DNA of 64,000 nt from Fictibacillus phosphorivorans (GTDB taxonomy: Bacteria; Bacillota; Bacilli; Bacillales; Fictibacillaceae). The stretch covers positions 1 to 64,000 of the forward strand of contig NZ_LRFC01000006.1 of assembly GCF_001619875.1 (NCBI RefSeq), written 5' to 3'. Below the pieces are notes generated by a model. That model saw only the letters and a list, made by a program, of their open reading frames with translations. It did not search any database and was not told the origin of the DNA. Positions 25,564 through 34,738 of the stretch are shown piece by piece; position 1 is the first letter of the stretch; every line of letters begins with the position of its first letter. Made by a program: the position numbers and the translations under genes.

Positions 25564-26583
25564 TTGACTAAGTTTACGTATTACCGTTACACGAAGGAAA
25601 TCGCGGATTCAAAACCAGTAACTAGAAAAAGAAAAGTAAAAAATCCAACTACCGGAGAACTTGAATATGTTCTTCAGACATACGAACGAAAAATTAAGAA
25701 GACCCTTGAATTCAGTGAAGAAGATGTAAAGAAATTCACTTTAGAAAACACTGGTCAATTGCTACCAGCAACTCAAATTGGTCATACTCAGATGAATAAT
25801 TATTTTTTAGATTTTTGGGGAGCAATTTTAGGTCATGGACCGGTAGCTGTTTTTACTCATTTATTACGACATGCTTATCAAAAAGATTGGTGTGATCCTA
25901 GTCTTGAATTAATTGAGCAAAAAATGGATATTAAGCGAGATGCTTTGAATGGTTATCTAGATATTCTAGAAAATCATGGCTTTATATTTAGGTTCTGGCG
26001 TAAGAAAAAAGATGATAAAGATAAAGACACATCTATCTTTTTTAAACTTAGAAGAACTATTCCCTTATTAACAGAAAGCTTATTGTTGTCTCTTAAGGAA
26101 AATAAACCTAAATTGTACACTAAGCACAATGAATACCTAGAACAATTAAATGAATCACATGAAGTAGAACTCAATGCCAAAGATGAATATGAAGCAATTT
26201 ACAAGGATTTTGAACAACGAGGTATTCCTATGAAAACGCAAGCTTTAAAGAAAGCTGAGAAGGATGCTGAAACTTTTGATGATTTATTTAATCTTCGTAT
26301 TGAACAGGTTGAAACTTCAGAAGATGAAAATAATCTCTGGATAACAATTAATAACCATCTACAAGAACGAATTAGTAAGCCTTCTTATGAGATGTACTTT
26401 AAAGGATCTAAATTGAAATTTGAAGGAATGTATGCAGTTATATACATTAGACATGAATTTATGCAGCAGTCTTTTGAAGATATAGTCCGAACATTGATTG
26501 GACCATTCATTAATAATGAATTTGATGAAATGGTATATGAAATATTCTTCCAACCTGTTATAAGACTAGGGGATATGAAATAG
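25564..26583 (+). CDS. Replication protein with DnaA domain I-like C-terminus
   Basis: 339 residues. The TTG at 25564 is chosen because AAGGGG lies 8-9 nt upstream; the GTG at 25543 would put that site inside the gene. The N-terminal half includes a winged-helix-like segment (about residues 95-140: LIEQKMDIKRDALNGYLDIL). The last 85 residues (LWITINNHLQERISKPSYEMYF) match DnaA domain I, which binds helicase and partner proteins. The origin-like array directly downstream supports a plasmid initiator role. It is independent of the Rep_3 system. Confidence 0.75.
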   Translation: MTKFTYYRYTKEIADSKPVTRKRKVKNPTTGELEYVLQTYERKIKKTLEFSEEDVKKFTLENTGQLLPATQIGHTQMNNYFLDFWGAILGHGPVAVFTHLLRHAYQKDWCDPSLELIEQKMDIKRDALNGYLDILENHGFIFRFWRKKKDDKDKDTSIFFKLRRTIPLLTESLLLSLKENKPKLYTKHNEYLEQLNESHEVELNAKDEYEAIYKDFEQRGIPMKTQALKKAEKDAETFDDLFNLRIEQVETSEDENNLWITINNHLQERISKPSYEMYFKGSKLKFEGMYAVIYIRHEFMQQSFEDIVRTLIGPFINNEFDEMVYEIFFQPVIRLGDMK

Positions 26584-26609
26584 AAGGGGATTTCCCTTCT
26601 ATTTTTTTC
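26582..26609 (+). terminator. Terminator of the second rep gene
   Basis: AGAAGGG/CCCTTCT overlapping the stop, then ATTTTTTTC. Confidence 0.85.
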
Positions 26610-26668
26610 TGTAATATAAGGGTATAGAAATTCTATATCTATACCTATAGAAAATCTATACCTATAAC

Positions 26669-26677
26669 TTATCCACA
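26669..26677 (+). other. DnaA box 1
   Basis: Perfect consensus TTATCCACA, between iterons 2 and 3. Confidence 0.85.
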
Positions 26678-26755
26678 AAAATTTATACCTATAGAAAATC
26701 TATACCTATACCTACGATAAAATTATAGGGGGGATATAGAAATTCTATAGGTAGG

Positions 26756-26764
26756 TTATCCACA
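26756..26764 (+). other. DnaA box 2
   Basis: Perfect consensus TTATCCACA, followed by the same AAAATT as box 1, between iterons 4 and 5. Confidence 0.85.
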
Positions 26765-26970
26765 AAAATTAGCATATAGATTTTCTATACCTATAAAAAT
26801 AGATATAGAAAATCTATATAGGTTACATAGAATTTCTACATAGGGTAAATAGAAAATCTATACCAAATAATAAGTTTTTAAGAATACGCTTTTAAAAAGA
26901 CTTTAAAGATCTTAAAAGATTAGTGAGTATACGGTTGGTTCAAAATAGATTTTAAGTTGAGGATTATATT

Positions 26971-27753
26971 ATGAAATTTAAAGGACTTATTTTGCTTCTT
27001 ATTAGAGATTCCAAAGGAATTGTTCACCATCAAAAGAAAAGATCACAGCACCCAGCAGAATTAGAACAATATCTACAATATATAAATACAATTGAAAAAC
27101 AGTTAGGTGACCGACTAATTAAATCTTTTGTTATTAATTTAGAAGATCCTAAAAGATATGTTTGGAGCTCATATACCTGGAGGAAAGACGTAAATAACAA
27201 AATTTCACCAAATCATCAGAAGTATATTGATTATTTATCGGAAAACAAAAAGGGATTTATGTTTATAGGGCCATACAAATCGATGAGAACAAAAGGCTTA
27301 CATTTATGTCCAAAAGGCCATGAATGGAATATACAGCCTATTCAAGTAAAAGAAGGTGTTAGCTGCCCTAAATGTAAAATGAAAGGTAAAGAATCAAACG
27401 GTGCGAAATTTATAACAAACTTTCTTACTTCAAATAAAGTAGAATTTATTAAAGAAGTTCCGATTGATAGGTTCGGATTTAGTGAGAATTACCGCATGGA
27501 CTTCTTGATTTGTAAGAATAACCACCCGCTTTTTTTTATTGAATTTAATGGAGTACAACATTACAAACTTATTAGAAATGATTTTTTTGGTAGTTATAAA
27601 GGTTTTAAGGAAAGAAATAGCAGAGATCGGTACAAAAGGGATTGCTGCTGGAAAATTGGGATACCTGTAATTGACATTCCTTATACGGAGACAGAAGAAC
27701 AAATGGGAGAGACGATTATTTATTTTCTTAAGCTTTTCGAAATTTACAAATAA
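26971..27753 (+). CDS. Zinc-finger plus PD-(D/E)XK-type nuclease
   Basis: 260 residues. In the middle, HLCPKGHEW and VSCPKC form a treble-clef-like zinc finger (about residues 110-135), of the sort attached to Vsr-like and homing nucleases. The C-terminal part (about 150-255) has YRMDFLI, then FFIEFNGVQHYK, a D...ExN/Q core typical of very-short-patch-repair-like nucleases, then RDCCWKIGIPVIDIPY. It may be a selfish free-standing nuclease or plasmid-processing enzyme. It sits beside the second origin. Confidence 0.7.
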   Translation: MKFKGLILLLIRDSKGIVHHQKKRSQHPAELEQYLQYINTIEKQLGDRLIKSFVINLEDPKRYVWSSYTWRKDVNNKISPNHQKYIDYLSENKKGFMFIGPYKSMRTKGLHLCPKGHEWNIQPIQVKEGVSCPKCKMKGKESNGAKFITNFLTSNKVEFIKEVPIDRFGFSENYRMDFLICKNNHPLFFIEFNGVQHYKLIRNDFFGSYKGFKERNSRDRYKRDCCWKIGIPVIDIPYTETEEQMGETIIYFLKLFEIYK

Positions 27754-27781
27754 AAAGGGGAGTTTAGTCTCCCCTTTTCTA
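27751..27781. terminator. Shared terminator between convergent genes
   Basis: AAAAGGGGAG/CTCCCCTTTT, T-rich on the plus side and A-rich on the other, so usable in both directions. Confidence 0.8.
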
Positions 27782-28027
27782 ATTATCTTTTCTAATTGGT
27801 GTGACAGTAGCGGGTTTAGTATGATGATATATCGCACTATTTTTTTTAAAAAAAAGCATCTGAAATAATGGTTTACCATTGATTGTCACTTGTTGGAAAG
27901 CTGCATGTTCAAACTGTTTTATATCTTCGTCAGAAATTAGTAATTCTTCATGTGTAAAAAATCCTTCTGGCTGTTCCTTATAAATAGGTTTGTCCGTCCC
28001 CATCACTTCATGATTTTGATAATACAT
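27779..28027 (-). CDS. Unknown small protein
   Basis: 82 residues from ATG at 28027 with GGGGTGG upstream; a TTG at 28054 would give 9 more residues. Soluble, mixed composition; no family recognised. One of the few minus-strand genes, with the terminator of the nuclease gene as its own. Confidence 0.55.
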   Translation of the reverse strand: MYYQNHEVMGTDKPIYKEQPEGFFTHEELLISDEDIKQFEHAAFQQVTINGKPLFQMLFFKKNSAIYHHTKPATVTPIRKDN

Positions 28028-28114
28028 TGAACCACCCCATAACTTCTTTTCCAATAATAGTAACTCAAAAATAATAGTGTAGGAAATTTAACCTAATTCT
28101 TTTACTATCCGTTC

Positions 28115-28143
28115 TTGTCGATTTTTATAAATAAAGGTATAAT
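28115..28143 (+). promoter_or_regulatory. Promoter of leader A3
   Basis: TTGTCG (28115), exactly 17 nt, TATAAT (28138). Confidence 0.65.
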
Positions 28144-28388
28144 ACCCATATATTCACTTTTTGATTTTATTTTTTGTTTGCAATCCTTTTACGGATTAGC
28201 GGGATTTAATTAAACGATACAGCCTTTGTGGTTGATGGTAAGTAGCTTAGTAGTTTACTAGCTATTATTTATCAGAGACTTCAAGGGCTTTTTTTATTGC
28301 CAAAATTGAATGGTGGTTAACAAAGAGGATGGGGAAACCTATGCTCTTTTTTATATATTAAAAACTTTAAGTAAAAGGGGATGTTTTC
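28144..28388 (+). promoter_or_regulatory. Structured leader, family A copy 3
   Basis: T-rich tract (28157-28178), box GC-AATCC-TTTTAC-GGATT-A-GCGGG (28180-28203), TTAAAC, the long terminator, then ATTAAAAACTTTAAGTAAAAGGGG directly before the ArdC-like gene. Confidence 0.7.
28221..28295 (+). terminator. Long leader terminator, family A copy 3
   Basis: Outer AGCCTT/AAGGGCT, middle TGATGGTAA/TTATTTATCA, inner TAGC-AGTA/TACT-GCTA, then seven T. Confidence 0.8.
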
Positions 28389-29285
28389 ATGGCTGCAAGC
28401 CAAAGTAAAAAGAAGTGGAAGAAGAAAGATGGACCAAGTGTTCAAGAAAAAGTTGAAGAACTTGTTTCTATCCTAGAAGTAGGCGTTAAGAACTTTTCTT
28501 ATGATCCAGAAGTTTTCAAAGCAATTTTAGAAATGAAAGCTCTTATGCCTAACTACTCCTTCCGCAACATCATGGTCGCTAAGTCTCAGTTTCCAAACGC
28601 TAGTTTCATTGCTTCTTATAAGCGTTGGCAAGAGTTAGGGCGAAATGTGAAAAAGGGTGCGAAGTCATTAAAGATTTTCAAACCTAATTTCAAGAAAGCA
28701 AAGAATGAAGATGGATCTCAAAGTAACGAAGTTCAGCTAGTGGGTTTTTTAACGGTTCCAGTGTTTGCATATGAACAGACAGAAGGAGAGCCGCTTCCCA
28801 TTGATAAAGCTAAGATCACATTAGATGGTGATTGTCCTGAAGCAAGACATATTATCGAGATTGCTGAACGAATTGCAGCTGAAGATAATTGTCCTGTCTC
28901 CTACGGTGACGCTGAAGGTTCAAATGGTTACTATGTACCATCACTTCATGAAATCGTGGTAGAAGAATCGCTTAGTATCAATCATCGTTGTAAAACGTTG
29001 GTCCATGAATTGGTTCATTCCAGAGTACATCGTCATGATGATAAATCTACCAGGTCTGAAAAGGAAGTCGTAGCGGAAGGATCTGCATTTGTTGTTTGTT
29101 CCTTCTTTGGACTCGATACTTCTGATTACAGCTTTGGTTATGTAAAAGGCTGGAGTGACGATGAAGAAGCCCTTGTGAAGTATGGTTCTCAGATTTGTGA
29201 TATATCCGGCAGAATCATTAATGACTTCAAAAAGCTTATGGAAGAAGTTAAAGAAGATACTCCAGTAATTGAGGTGGCCAGTTAA
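28389..29285 (+). CDS. ardC: ArdC-like antirestriction protein
   Basis: 298 residues. The N-terminal single-strand-DNA-binding domain shows the ArdC signature: YSFRNIMV, SYKRWQELGRNVKKGAKSL (about residues 56-95). The C-terminal half is a zincin-like domain with HELVH (206-210) and a downstream KEVVAEGSAF glutamate helix. ArdC proteins protect incoming plasmid DNA from host restriction by coating single strands. Leader A3 controls it, and the next gene overlaps its stop (TAATG). Confidence 0.85.
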   Translation: MAASQSKKKWKKKDGPSVQEKVEELVSILEVGVKNFSYDPEVFKAILEMKALMPNYSFRNIMVAKSQFPNASFIASYKRWQELGRNVKKGAKSLKIFKPNFKKAKNEDGSQSNEVQLVGFLTVPVFAYEQTEGEPLPIDKAKITLDGDCPEARHIIEIAERIAAEDNCPVSYGDAEGSNGYYVPSLHEIVVEESLSINHRCKTLVHELVHSRVHRHDDKSTRSEKEVVAEGSAFVVCSFFGLDTSDYSFGYVKGWSDDEEALVKYGSQICDISGRIINDFKKLMEEVKEDTPVIEVAS

Positions 29286-29473
29286 TGAAAAAGTTTAAAG
29301 ATAACGAAAAAGAGTTTTGGGACTTCGTAGAATTCCTGCTTGAAAAATACCCGAGCTTAAAAGAGTTTGGTAATTTTGGGCTTATTGAAAAGGAATTACA
29401 AAATATCCTTCCAAAAGAAGGAGCGGACCAAAGTGAAGCCTATGATTTCGCCAGAGTAATTTGGAACGTATAG
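29285..29473 (+). CDS. Unknown small protein coupled to ardC
   Basis: 62 acidic residues, starting within the ardC stop (TAATG). Helical throughout. No family recognised. Confidence 0.6.
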   Translation: MKKFKDNEKEFWDFVEFLLEKYPSLKEFGNFGLIEKELQNILPKEGADQSEAYDFARVIWNV

Positions 29474-29589
29474 CGAAGTAAGGATTCAAATTAAATATCA
29501 GTCTTATTAGACAGGGAGGTGTATCCCTACCATCAATACTAAATGGGGAGCACACGCTTTCTATTTAAATTGATTGATAGGGACTTAAG

Positions 29590-32500
29590 ATGAACAACTT
29601 TAACAGAGTGCCTGAAACAAACGACAATCCCAAAATGATTGAAGTTTATCTTGAACAAGCATGGCAAAATGCTTTTTGTTACGCTCTAGCTGTCGAGCCT
29701 GGTCCGAATGAATATACGGGTTCTAAACTACTAATGGCAATCATTGCGGGTTCTGATTCAACGTTGCAAGCAATGAAAGCAGCGGTTGATATTGGATCAG
29801 GAGGATTAGCTTTTGGTCATGGTATTAAACAACTAACCGATTACAAATTTGTTTCGGAGCTTCGCATGTTCTCTGAAAAAGGTCAGTACGAAAAATTCCC
29901 TATAACGATTAACCAAAATCGTAAGGCAGTTGCTATCGTTCATGATGAACTACTCGGAAACAGCGACTATATCCTTTCCTTTGATGGGACACCAGCTGAA
30001 GATCTTAGACAAGTATTAGGTGGAGGGAAATACGGATTAAATATCTTGCCGGATTGGAAAGATGCCGTATTCAATGAGTTTCTAAAAAGAGAGCATTTAG
30101 AAGAAGTGGAATTTTATTTTGACCCTTTGCTTTTTCCAAATGGATTTAACATTTACAAACTTAAATTGAACGAAGAAGAAGCTGACGCAATCATTTCTGA
30201 AATGATTCAAAACGGCATCTTAAAGTTCCCAAGTGGTGGAAGCGGGAGCAATCTTGAAGAGATTACAGACCTGACAACCTATATGCAGACCTTTGTGAAT
30301 GACATGATTGACAAAGTAAGCGAACAGGTACAGCCAGTTCATAATCCTCTTACAGATCCTGTTGATCCTCAAATAAGTACCTATAAGCGAGAGTTGTTTC
30401 CTGTGCAAGCTCATGTTTCTACAGCTGTAGCGAAGGTTCTTAAAAAGCAAAACGCCGCTCTTATACAAGGAGAGATGTCGACGGGAAAATCCACGATGAT
30501 GACAGCCATCGCTGATGTTCTTGCCGCTATGTCTAATAAAAAAGGATATTTTACTTGTTTAATGTGTCCACCATCTCTAACTAAGAAGTGGCCGGAAGAA
30601 ATTAAAGAGATTGTACCTCATGCTGATGTACGAGTTATTGAAAGAACATCTCAACTAATCGAGTTTCATAGTGCCTGGACACGAGCGGGAAGACCAAAGC
30701 CAACTAAACCTACATTTTTCGTTGTTTCATTTACAACAATGCGTGGGGATTGTGCTACGGAGCCAGCTGTACACTTCCAGTACAAGAAAACAAAACTTCA
30801 AGCTATGAGTGAATCTCTTCCTTATCGCTATGGCTATTATTGTCCATGCTGCGGTAATCCTAACCAAGTCATTGAATCAACAACGATTGATCATGATGAA
30901 AATGGAGAGGAAAAAGAGAATCATACAAAGCGGGCAATGGATGAAGAAGAATTTGGAACGTCCAGACGTATCCATAACTCAAAACAGCCAGCTAATGCTT
31001 TTTGTAGTGAGTGTGGAGAAAGCTTATGGACAAAACGTGTACCTACCCGTTATACCAATCCTAAAGAGTGGATTGAACATGAAAAGAAAGTAACTCATGC
31101 CGCTCTTGATGGAAATAAACGTTTAGTAAAACACATCCAAAGTTCACAACCTGATATTCCGACTAAACAAGGTAATCCAAGAAGGATATCTACCGTTGAG
31201 TACATTCGCCGTAAAATGCGTTGGTTTTTCGATCTTGCAATTATAGACGAGATTCACGAATTGAAAGCCGGTATGAGCGCACAAGGACACGCCCTCGGTA
31301 GTCTTGCTGCAGCATGTAAAAAAGTTGTTGGCGGGACTGGAACTTTGTTTGGCGGGAAAGCGGAAGATATCTACTTTACTCTCTGGAGGCTGTTTCCACA
31401 TCTCATGGTTGAAAACGGATATAAGTATTCGGAAGTACGAAAGTGGAATGAGGAATATGGAAACATTGAAACTACCACTTACAATCATGACGATAAAGGG
31501 GAGTATTCCAACAAACAATCGCGGGGCGGCACGAAACGAACAGAGAAAGTCTTGCCTGGTATCTCTCCTTTTGTATTCGGTAAATTCCTTGTACAAAATA
31601 GTGTGCTAGTTAGATTGACTGATGTTTGGCCAGATCCTGTTGAGCTAATCAATGTACCTACTATCCTAGTGGATTTAGATGAGGATTTAAAAGAACATTA
31701 TGATTCGATGGTTTGGACTTTTGAACGTAACATTCGAAGTCGTGATGATGGACATAAACTTTACTTACCGCTCACACAGACAGGTATCGCTTATCCGGAC
31801 AACCCCTTTACCTATCCTTCGTTTTCTATTAAAACGGATGAAGGAAGAGATTTAATTTGGGAGCCAGAACCTTTTCCGGCAGACCGTATTCTCAATAAAG
31901 AGAAAAAGCTACAGGAAATCATTCGTGGTGAGGTGGAAGAAGGAAGAAAGTCTATCGTTTATGTTCGGGATACAGGTTCAAGTATTGAAGGGAGAGATGT
32001 TCGACCTCGACTTAAAATGATTCTTGAACAAATTGGTGCAAAAGTTGCCATCCTTGATACTAGCTCAGCCAAAACAAATCAACGTAGCGAATGGCTGAAA
32101 AAGAAAATTGAAAAAGAGGACCATGATGTTGTCATTGTCTCGCAAGAACTTGTTAAGGTAGGACTCGATTTATTATGCACGCCTACACTTATCTTTTATC
32201 AGTTCAGTTGGTCATTGTTTACAATAAATCAAGCCGCTCGCAGATCTTTCAGAATTGGTCAGTCAGAGGAATGTCGTCTGTATTACTTATCGTACAAACA
32301 CACCTTCCAGGAACAAATGGCTACATTGATTGCTCAAAAGAACAAGGCAGCGGGAGCGATTAATGGTGACGTAAGCTCAGATGGTTTAAATGCTATGTTG
32401 GGTGATGATGGAGATCTTCAATCCATGCTGATCAAGTCCATTAAAAAGGGAGCCAAGTTAAAAGGTTCTACTGAAGAGTGGGTTGCTGAAGCATCTGAAC

Positions 32501-32913
32501 GTGCTAGAGAAATTTTAGCCGGGATAGGAAAGAAGAAACAAAAAGTACTTACTGCAAAAGAGCAATTCATTGCATGGGTTAACCAGCAACTTGAAACAGA
32601 CTCTTCAAAGAACGTTCTTGTGCGTAAAGCGGCTACTATCACATCCTTTATCGAGAAGGGTTTGATCAATGGATTTACCTTAAGTAAGAATGTCTTAGAG
32701 GTAGATTTAATTGAGGCATTCGGTTTCGATTGTATAGCAGATGGTGAAATCGTTGCTTATCTGACGGACTTTGAAAGAGAATCAGCTGATAAAGTTGACT
32801 CGAATGTGGAAGGGCAGCAAGTCTCCCTATTCGAAATAAAGGTAGCAGAGATCAAATCCAAGAAAAAAAGAAGTGCTGCGGTCAGCGGGCAATTGGCGTT
32901 TGAATTATTTTAA
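29590..32913 (+). CDS. SNF2-type helicase with zinc fingers and clamp-like motifs
   Basis: 1107 residues. Walker A GEMSTGKST (from 294), Walker B DEIH (553-556) and motif VI QAARRSFRIGQ (from 881) place it in the SWI2/SNF2 superfamily. Between the two RecA lobes two CxxC pairs (CPCC, CSEC) form a zinc-binding insertion. The N-terminal 270 residues are unassigned. Near the end are two clamp-type motifs, QVSLF (32818-32832) and the terminal QLAFELF. It probably translocates on duplex DNA or remodels bound proteins, perhaps at replication forks. Confidence 0.8.
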   Translation: MNNFNRVPETNDNPKMIEVYLEQAWQNAFCYALAVEPGPNEYTGSKLLMAIIAGSDSTLQAMKAAVDIGSGGLAFGHGIKQLTDYKFVSELRMFSEKGQYEKFPITINQNRKAVAIVHDELLGNSDYILSFDGTPAEDLRQVLGGGKYGLNILPDWKDAVFNEFLKREHLEEVEFYFDPLLFPNGFNIYKLKLNEEEADAIISEMIQNGILKFPSGGSGSNLEEITDLTTYMQTFVNDMIDKVSEQVQPVHNPLTDPVDPQISTYKRELFPVQAHVSTAVAKVLKKQNAALIQGEMSTGKSTMMTAIADVLAAMSNKKGYFTCLMCPPSLTKKWPEEIKEIVPHADVRVIERTSQLIEFHSAWTRAGRPKPTKPTFFVVSFTTMRGDCATEPAVHFQYKKTKLQAMSESLPYRYGYYCPCCGNPNQVIESTTIDHDENGEEKENHTKRAMDEEEFGTSRRIHNSKQPANAFCSECGESLWTKRVPTRYTNPKEWIEHEKKVTHAALDGNKRLVKHIQSSQPDIPTKQGNPRRISTVEYIRRKMRWFFDLAIIDEIHELKAGMSAQGHALGSLAAACKKVVGGTGTLFGGKAEDIYFTLWRLFPHLMVENGYKYSEVRKWNEEYGNIETTTYNHDDKGEYSNKQSRGGTKRTEKVLPGISPFVFGKFLVQNSVLVRLTDVWPDPVELINVPTILVDLDEDLKEHYDSMVWTFERNIRSRDDGHKLYLPLTQTGIAYPDNPFTYPSFSIKTDEGRDLIWEPEPFPADRILNKEKKLQEIIRGEVEEGRKSIVYVRDTGSSIEGRDVRPRLKMILEQIGAKVAILDTSSAKTNQRSEWLKKKIEKEDHDVVIVSQELVKVGLDLLCTPTLIFYQFSWSLFTINQAARRSFRIGQSEECRLYYLSYKHTFQEQMATLIAQKNKAAGAINGDVSSDGLNAMLGDDGDLQSMLIKSIKKGAKLKGSTEEWVAEASERAREILAGIGKKKQKVLTAKEQFIAWVNQQLETDSSKNVLVRKAATITSFIEKGLINGFTLSKNVLEVDLIEAFGFDCIADGEIVAYLTDFERESADKVDSNVEGQQVSLFEIKVAEIKSKKKRSAAVSGQLAFELF

Positions 32914-32943
32914 AACTAAAAAAGGTTGTAGGAGGGTATTACA

Positions 32944-33681
32944 GTGACAGTTGTTTTAACGATGGAATTGTTAGTTTGTTTTTACTGGTTGCTTGAAATG
33001 TATGTTTTTGTTTATTGCACAGAAGCACATGCCAAACAACGAATGGAGCATTTTAACTATCTAGCCCAAATGGAAGTTGATTGTATAGAGCCTGTCCAGG
33101 AATCTGTACCTGTAATTTCTAATGTGGCAAAACCTGTTGAATTTACTGTATCAGAATTAGACCATGCAGCAGAGGGATTATTTGCAGAGCTTCAGCAAGA
33201 ACTGAATATGATGGATAATCCACTGGCAATACCTCAGTTGGAATCAGAATTTTATTTTGATGATGATTCTGCATCGGAGTTTACTTACGAAATGGTTAGT
33301 CTAGCTGAACATGAAGAGGAAGAAGATTGTATACAGCTGGCTGATCTTGATGAAATGGAAGAAGAGTCACAAACCGGATATGAAGAATTTGCATCTGCCA
33401 AAATAGGGGATTGTATCAATGGTCCTCAAAAATGGGTTGTTTCAATTGTCGGTATGGAAGAAAACTATATTCACGTTTCTGACGGTAAAAGACTTTGGAT
33501 CAACGTTGAAGAAAAAGCTTCCAAATTAAGAAATGGCGATGTCCTTATGCTAGATGTAATCCGCTCAGGCAAAGAAGTAACAGTAGATAATTTGATTCTT
33601 TTGGAAACAAACGCTTCGGCTGATTATGTTATTCCTGATGAAAGTGATTATTTCTATTATGAAGAACAAATTGCTATTTAA
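32944..33681 (+). CDS. Acidic protein ending in QIAI
   Basis: 245 residues from GTG after AGGAGGG. The N-terminal hydrophobic stretch (residues 5-25) may be a membrane helix. A very acidic middle (about 45-135) follows, then a beta-rich C-terminal domain (about 140-225) resembling a small OB or SH3-like barrel. The last residues EEQIAI resemble the short clamp-like tails of the neighbours. It follows the helicase closely and is probably co-transcribed. No family recognised. Confidence 0.6.
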   Translation: MTVVLTMELLVCFYWLLEMYVFVYCTEAHAKQRMEHFNYLAQMEVDCIEPVQESVPVISNVAKPVEFTVSELDHAAEGLFAELQQELNMMDNPLAIPQLESEFYFDDDSASEFTYEMVSLAEHEEEEDCIQLADLDEMEEESQTGYEEFASAKIGDCINGPQKWVVSIVGMEENYIHVSDGKRLWINVEEKASKLRNGDVLMLDVIRSGKEVTVDNLILLETNASADYVIPDESDYFYYEEQIAI

Positions 33682-33692
33682 TGGTTATAGAG

Positions 33693-33747
33693 CGCGACTT
33701 TAGTCGCCTCTTGTTCTAAGGAAATAAAGATTATTTCTTTAGAACAG
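33693..33747 (+). terminator. Tandem hairpins after the helicase operon
   Basis: GCGAC/GTCGC, then the long stem TGTTCTAAGGAAATAA/TTATTTCTTTAGAACA (33712-33746). An AGGAGG follows with no ORF behind it, so this may be a relict junction. Confidence 0.55.
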
Positions 33748-33844
33748 GAGGTAAAACCGGGACTAATATACCAATATATTTTTACTAATTAGATATAAAG
33801 TAACATAATCGTCAAGTAAACGACAATATTCGACATTTAAGCTA

Positions 33845-34050
33845 GGAATTTTGTAATATGATGTTGTAGAATTTGTAAACAAATACATATTTTACATCGT
33901 TAATCGCAAATTCACTGAAAAGTGAAGACGCAAAACTATTAGGGGCTAAAACGTAAGTTATGCCAGCCAGTTGCCGAATTAAAAGCTAGTAGCTTACATC
34001 GGTAACTTACTAGCTTTTTTATATCCATTTTTTGATTGAAGGGGGATTAT
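33845..34050 (+). promoter_or_regulatory. Structured leader before 34055
   Basis: TTCGAC...TAATAT promoter-like elements near 33833-33862. Then comes hairpin TTCACT/AGTGAA, the box AGGGGCTAAAACGTAAG and a terminator hairpin AAAAGCTAGTA/TACTAGCTTTTTT (33981-34021). The gene at 34055 follows with its own GAAGGGGGA. Confidence 0.5.
33981..34021 (+). terminator. Leader terminator before 34055
   Basis: AAAAGCTAGTA/TACTAGCTTTT stem around a 16-nt loop, T run at the 3' end. Confidence 0.7.
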
Positions 34051-34054
34051 TCTT

Positions 34055-34738
34055 GTGGTTATGATACAGCAACTGAACGATGATCAGATTTTAGAAATTA
34101 AACAAACTTTAATGACACACAGAGTAGGATTAAAATCTTTATATTTTAAATACAATTCAAACACTCATGATATGTTTGTTGAAGGAAAAGGCATTGAAGG
34201 AATTCCTCAAAATGAAGAATATTACGATAATCTTGAAGACAATTTGATTTTTTCAGACATCAGTTGGTTAACTCCTATATGCGGAGAGTTAAAAGCAAAT
34301 TTCCAAGCAGAAATCGATGTTCTTCCTGATGGAACGATGGATCACAGTAAAGTTAAAATGGAGATTACTATTGCTTGTCCATTACGGAATATGTCCAAAA
34401 AAGACATAATGAGAGAATACTATTCAGTCTTTAAGAGACTTCTGAAGTTTAGAGGATTCATAAAGAAAGTGGAGTTCAGGGGGCATGAGTATTCTCTCAA
34501 AACAATCAGCTTTTCTTTAGAGCTTGACGGGAGAAAAGTAAACACTATTCTTAAAAATACGCAAACCATCAATACGCAGGTACTTAGTCAATGGCAAGCA
34601 ACATTAGACCATGTTCTTGATTACAACAAAGGTAGATTCAAGTTTGTATCTGTGCTGCCGGTTGTAAACGGACGGATGAGTACAGCAACATTTGAATCTG
34701 CTGTATGTTTTAAATTCAGTACAGGAGTAGCAAAATGA
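34055..34738 (+). CDS. Unknown protein, 227 residues
   Basis: GTG start 9 nt after GAAGGGGG. Mixed alpha/beta, with no recognised motif. The last bases overlap the ATG of the next gene (ATGA), so it is co-translated with a membrane protein. Confidence 0.55.
   Translation: MVMIQQLNDDQILEIKQTLMTHRVGLKSLYFKYNSNTHDMFVEGKGIEGIPQNEEYYDNLEDNLIFSDISWLTPICGELKANFQAEIDVLPDGTMDHSKVKMEITIACPLRNMSKKDIMREYYSVFKRLLKFRGFIKKVEFRGHEYSLKTISFSLELDGRKVNTILKNTQTINTQVLSQWQATLDHVLDYNKGRFKFVSVLPVVNGRMSTATFESAVCFKFSTGVAK

Larger units (their letters stand above)
26623..26862. repeat. Palindromic iterons of a second replication origin
   Basis: Eight copies of a 15-bp near-palindrome TATAGAAAATCTATA: at 26623, 26646, 26690, 26735, 26775, 26804, 26826 (degenerate) and 26848. 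Several are flanked by ACCTATA. With two DnaA boxes between them and a rep gene directly upstream, this is a strong origin candidate. Confidence 0.85.

Noticed and set aside
25277-25567. 96-residue ORF upstream of the second rep gene
   Set aside because: No ribosome-binding site, it runs through poly-A and hairpin sequence, and it overlaps the rep start in another frame. Better read as the rep leader.
27430-27879. 149-residue minus ORF opposite the Vsr-like nuclease
   Set aside because: It overlaps the nuclease gene and its terminator, has no ribosome-binding site, and its sequence looks like a frame shadow.
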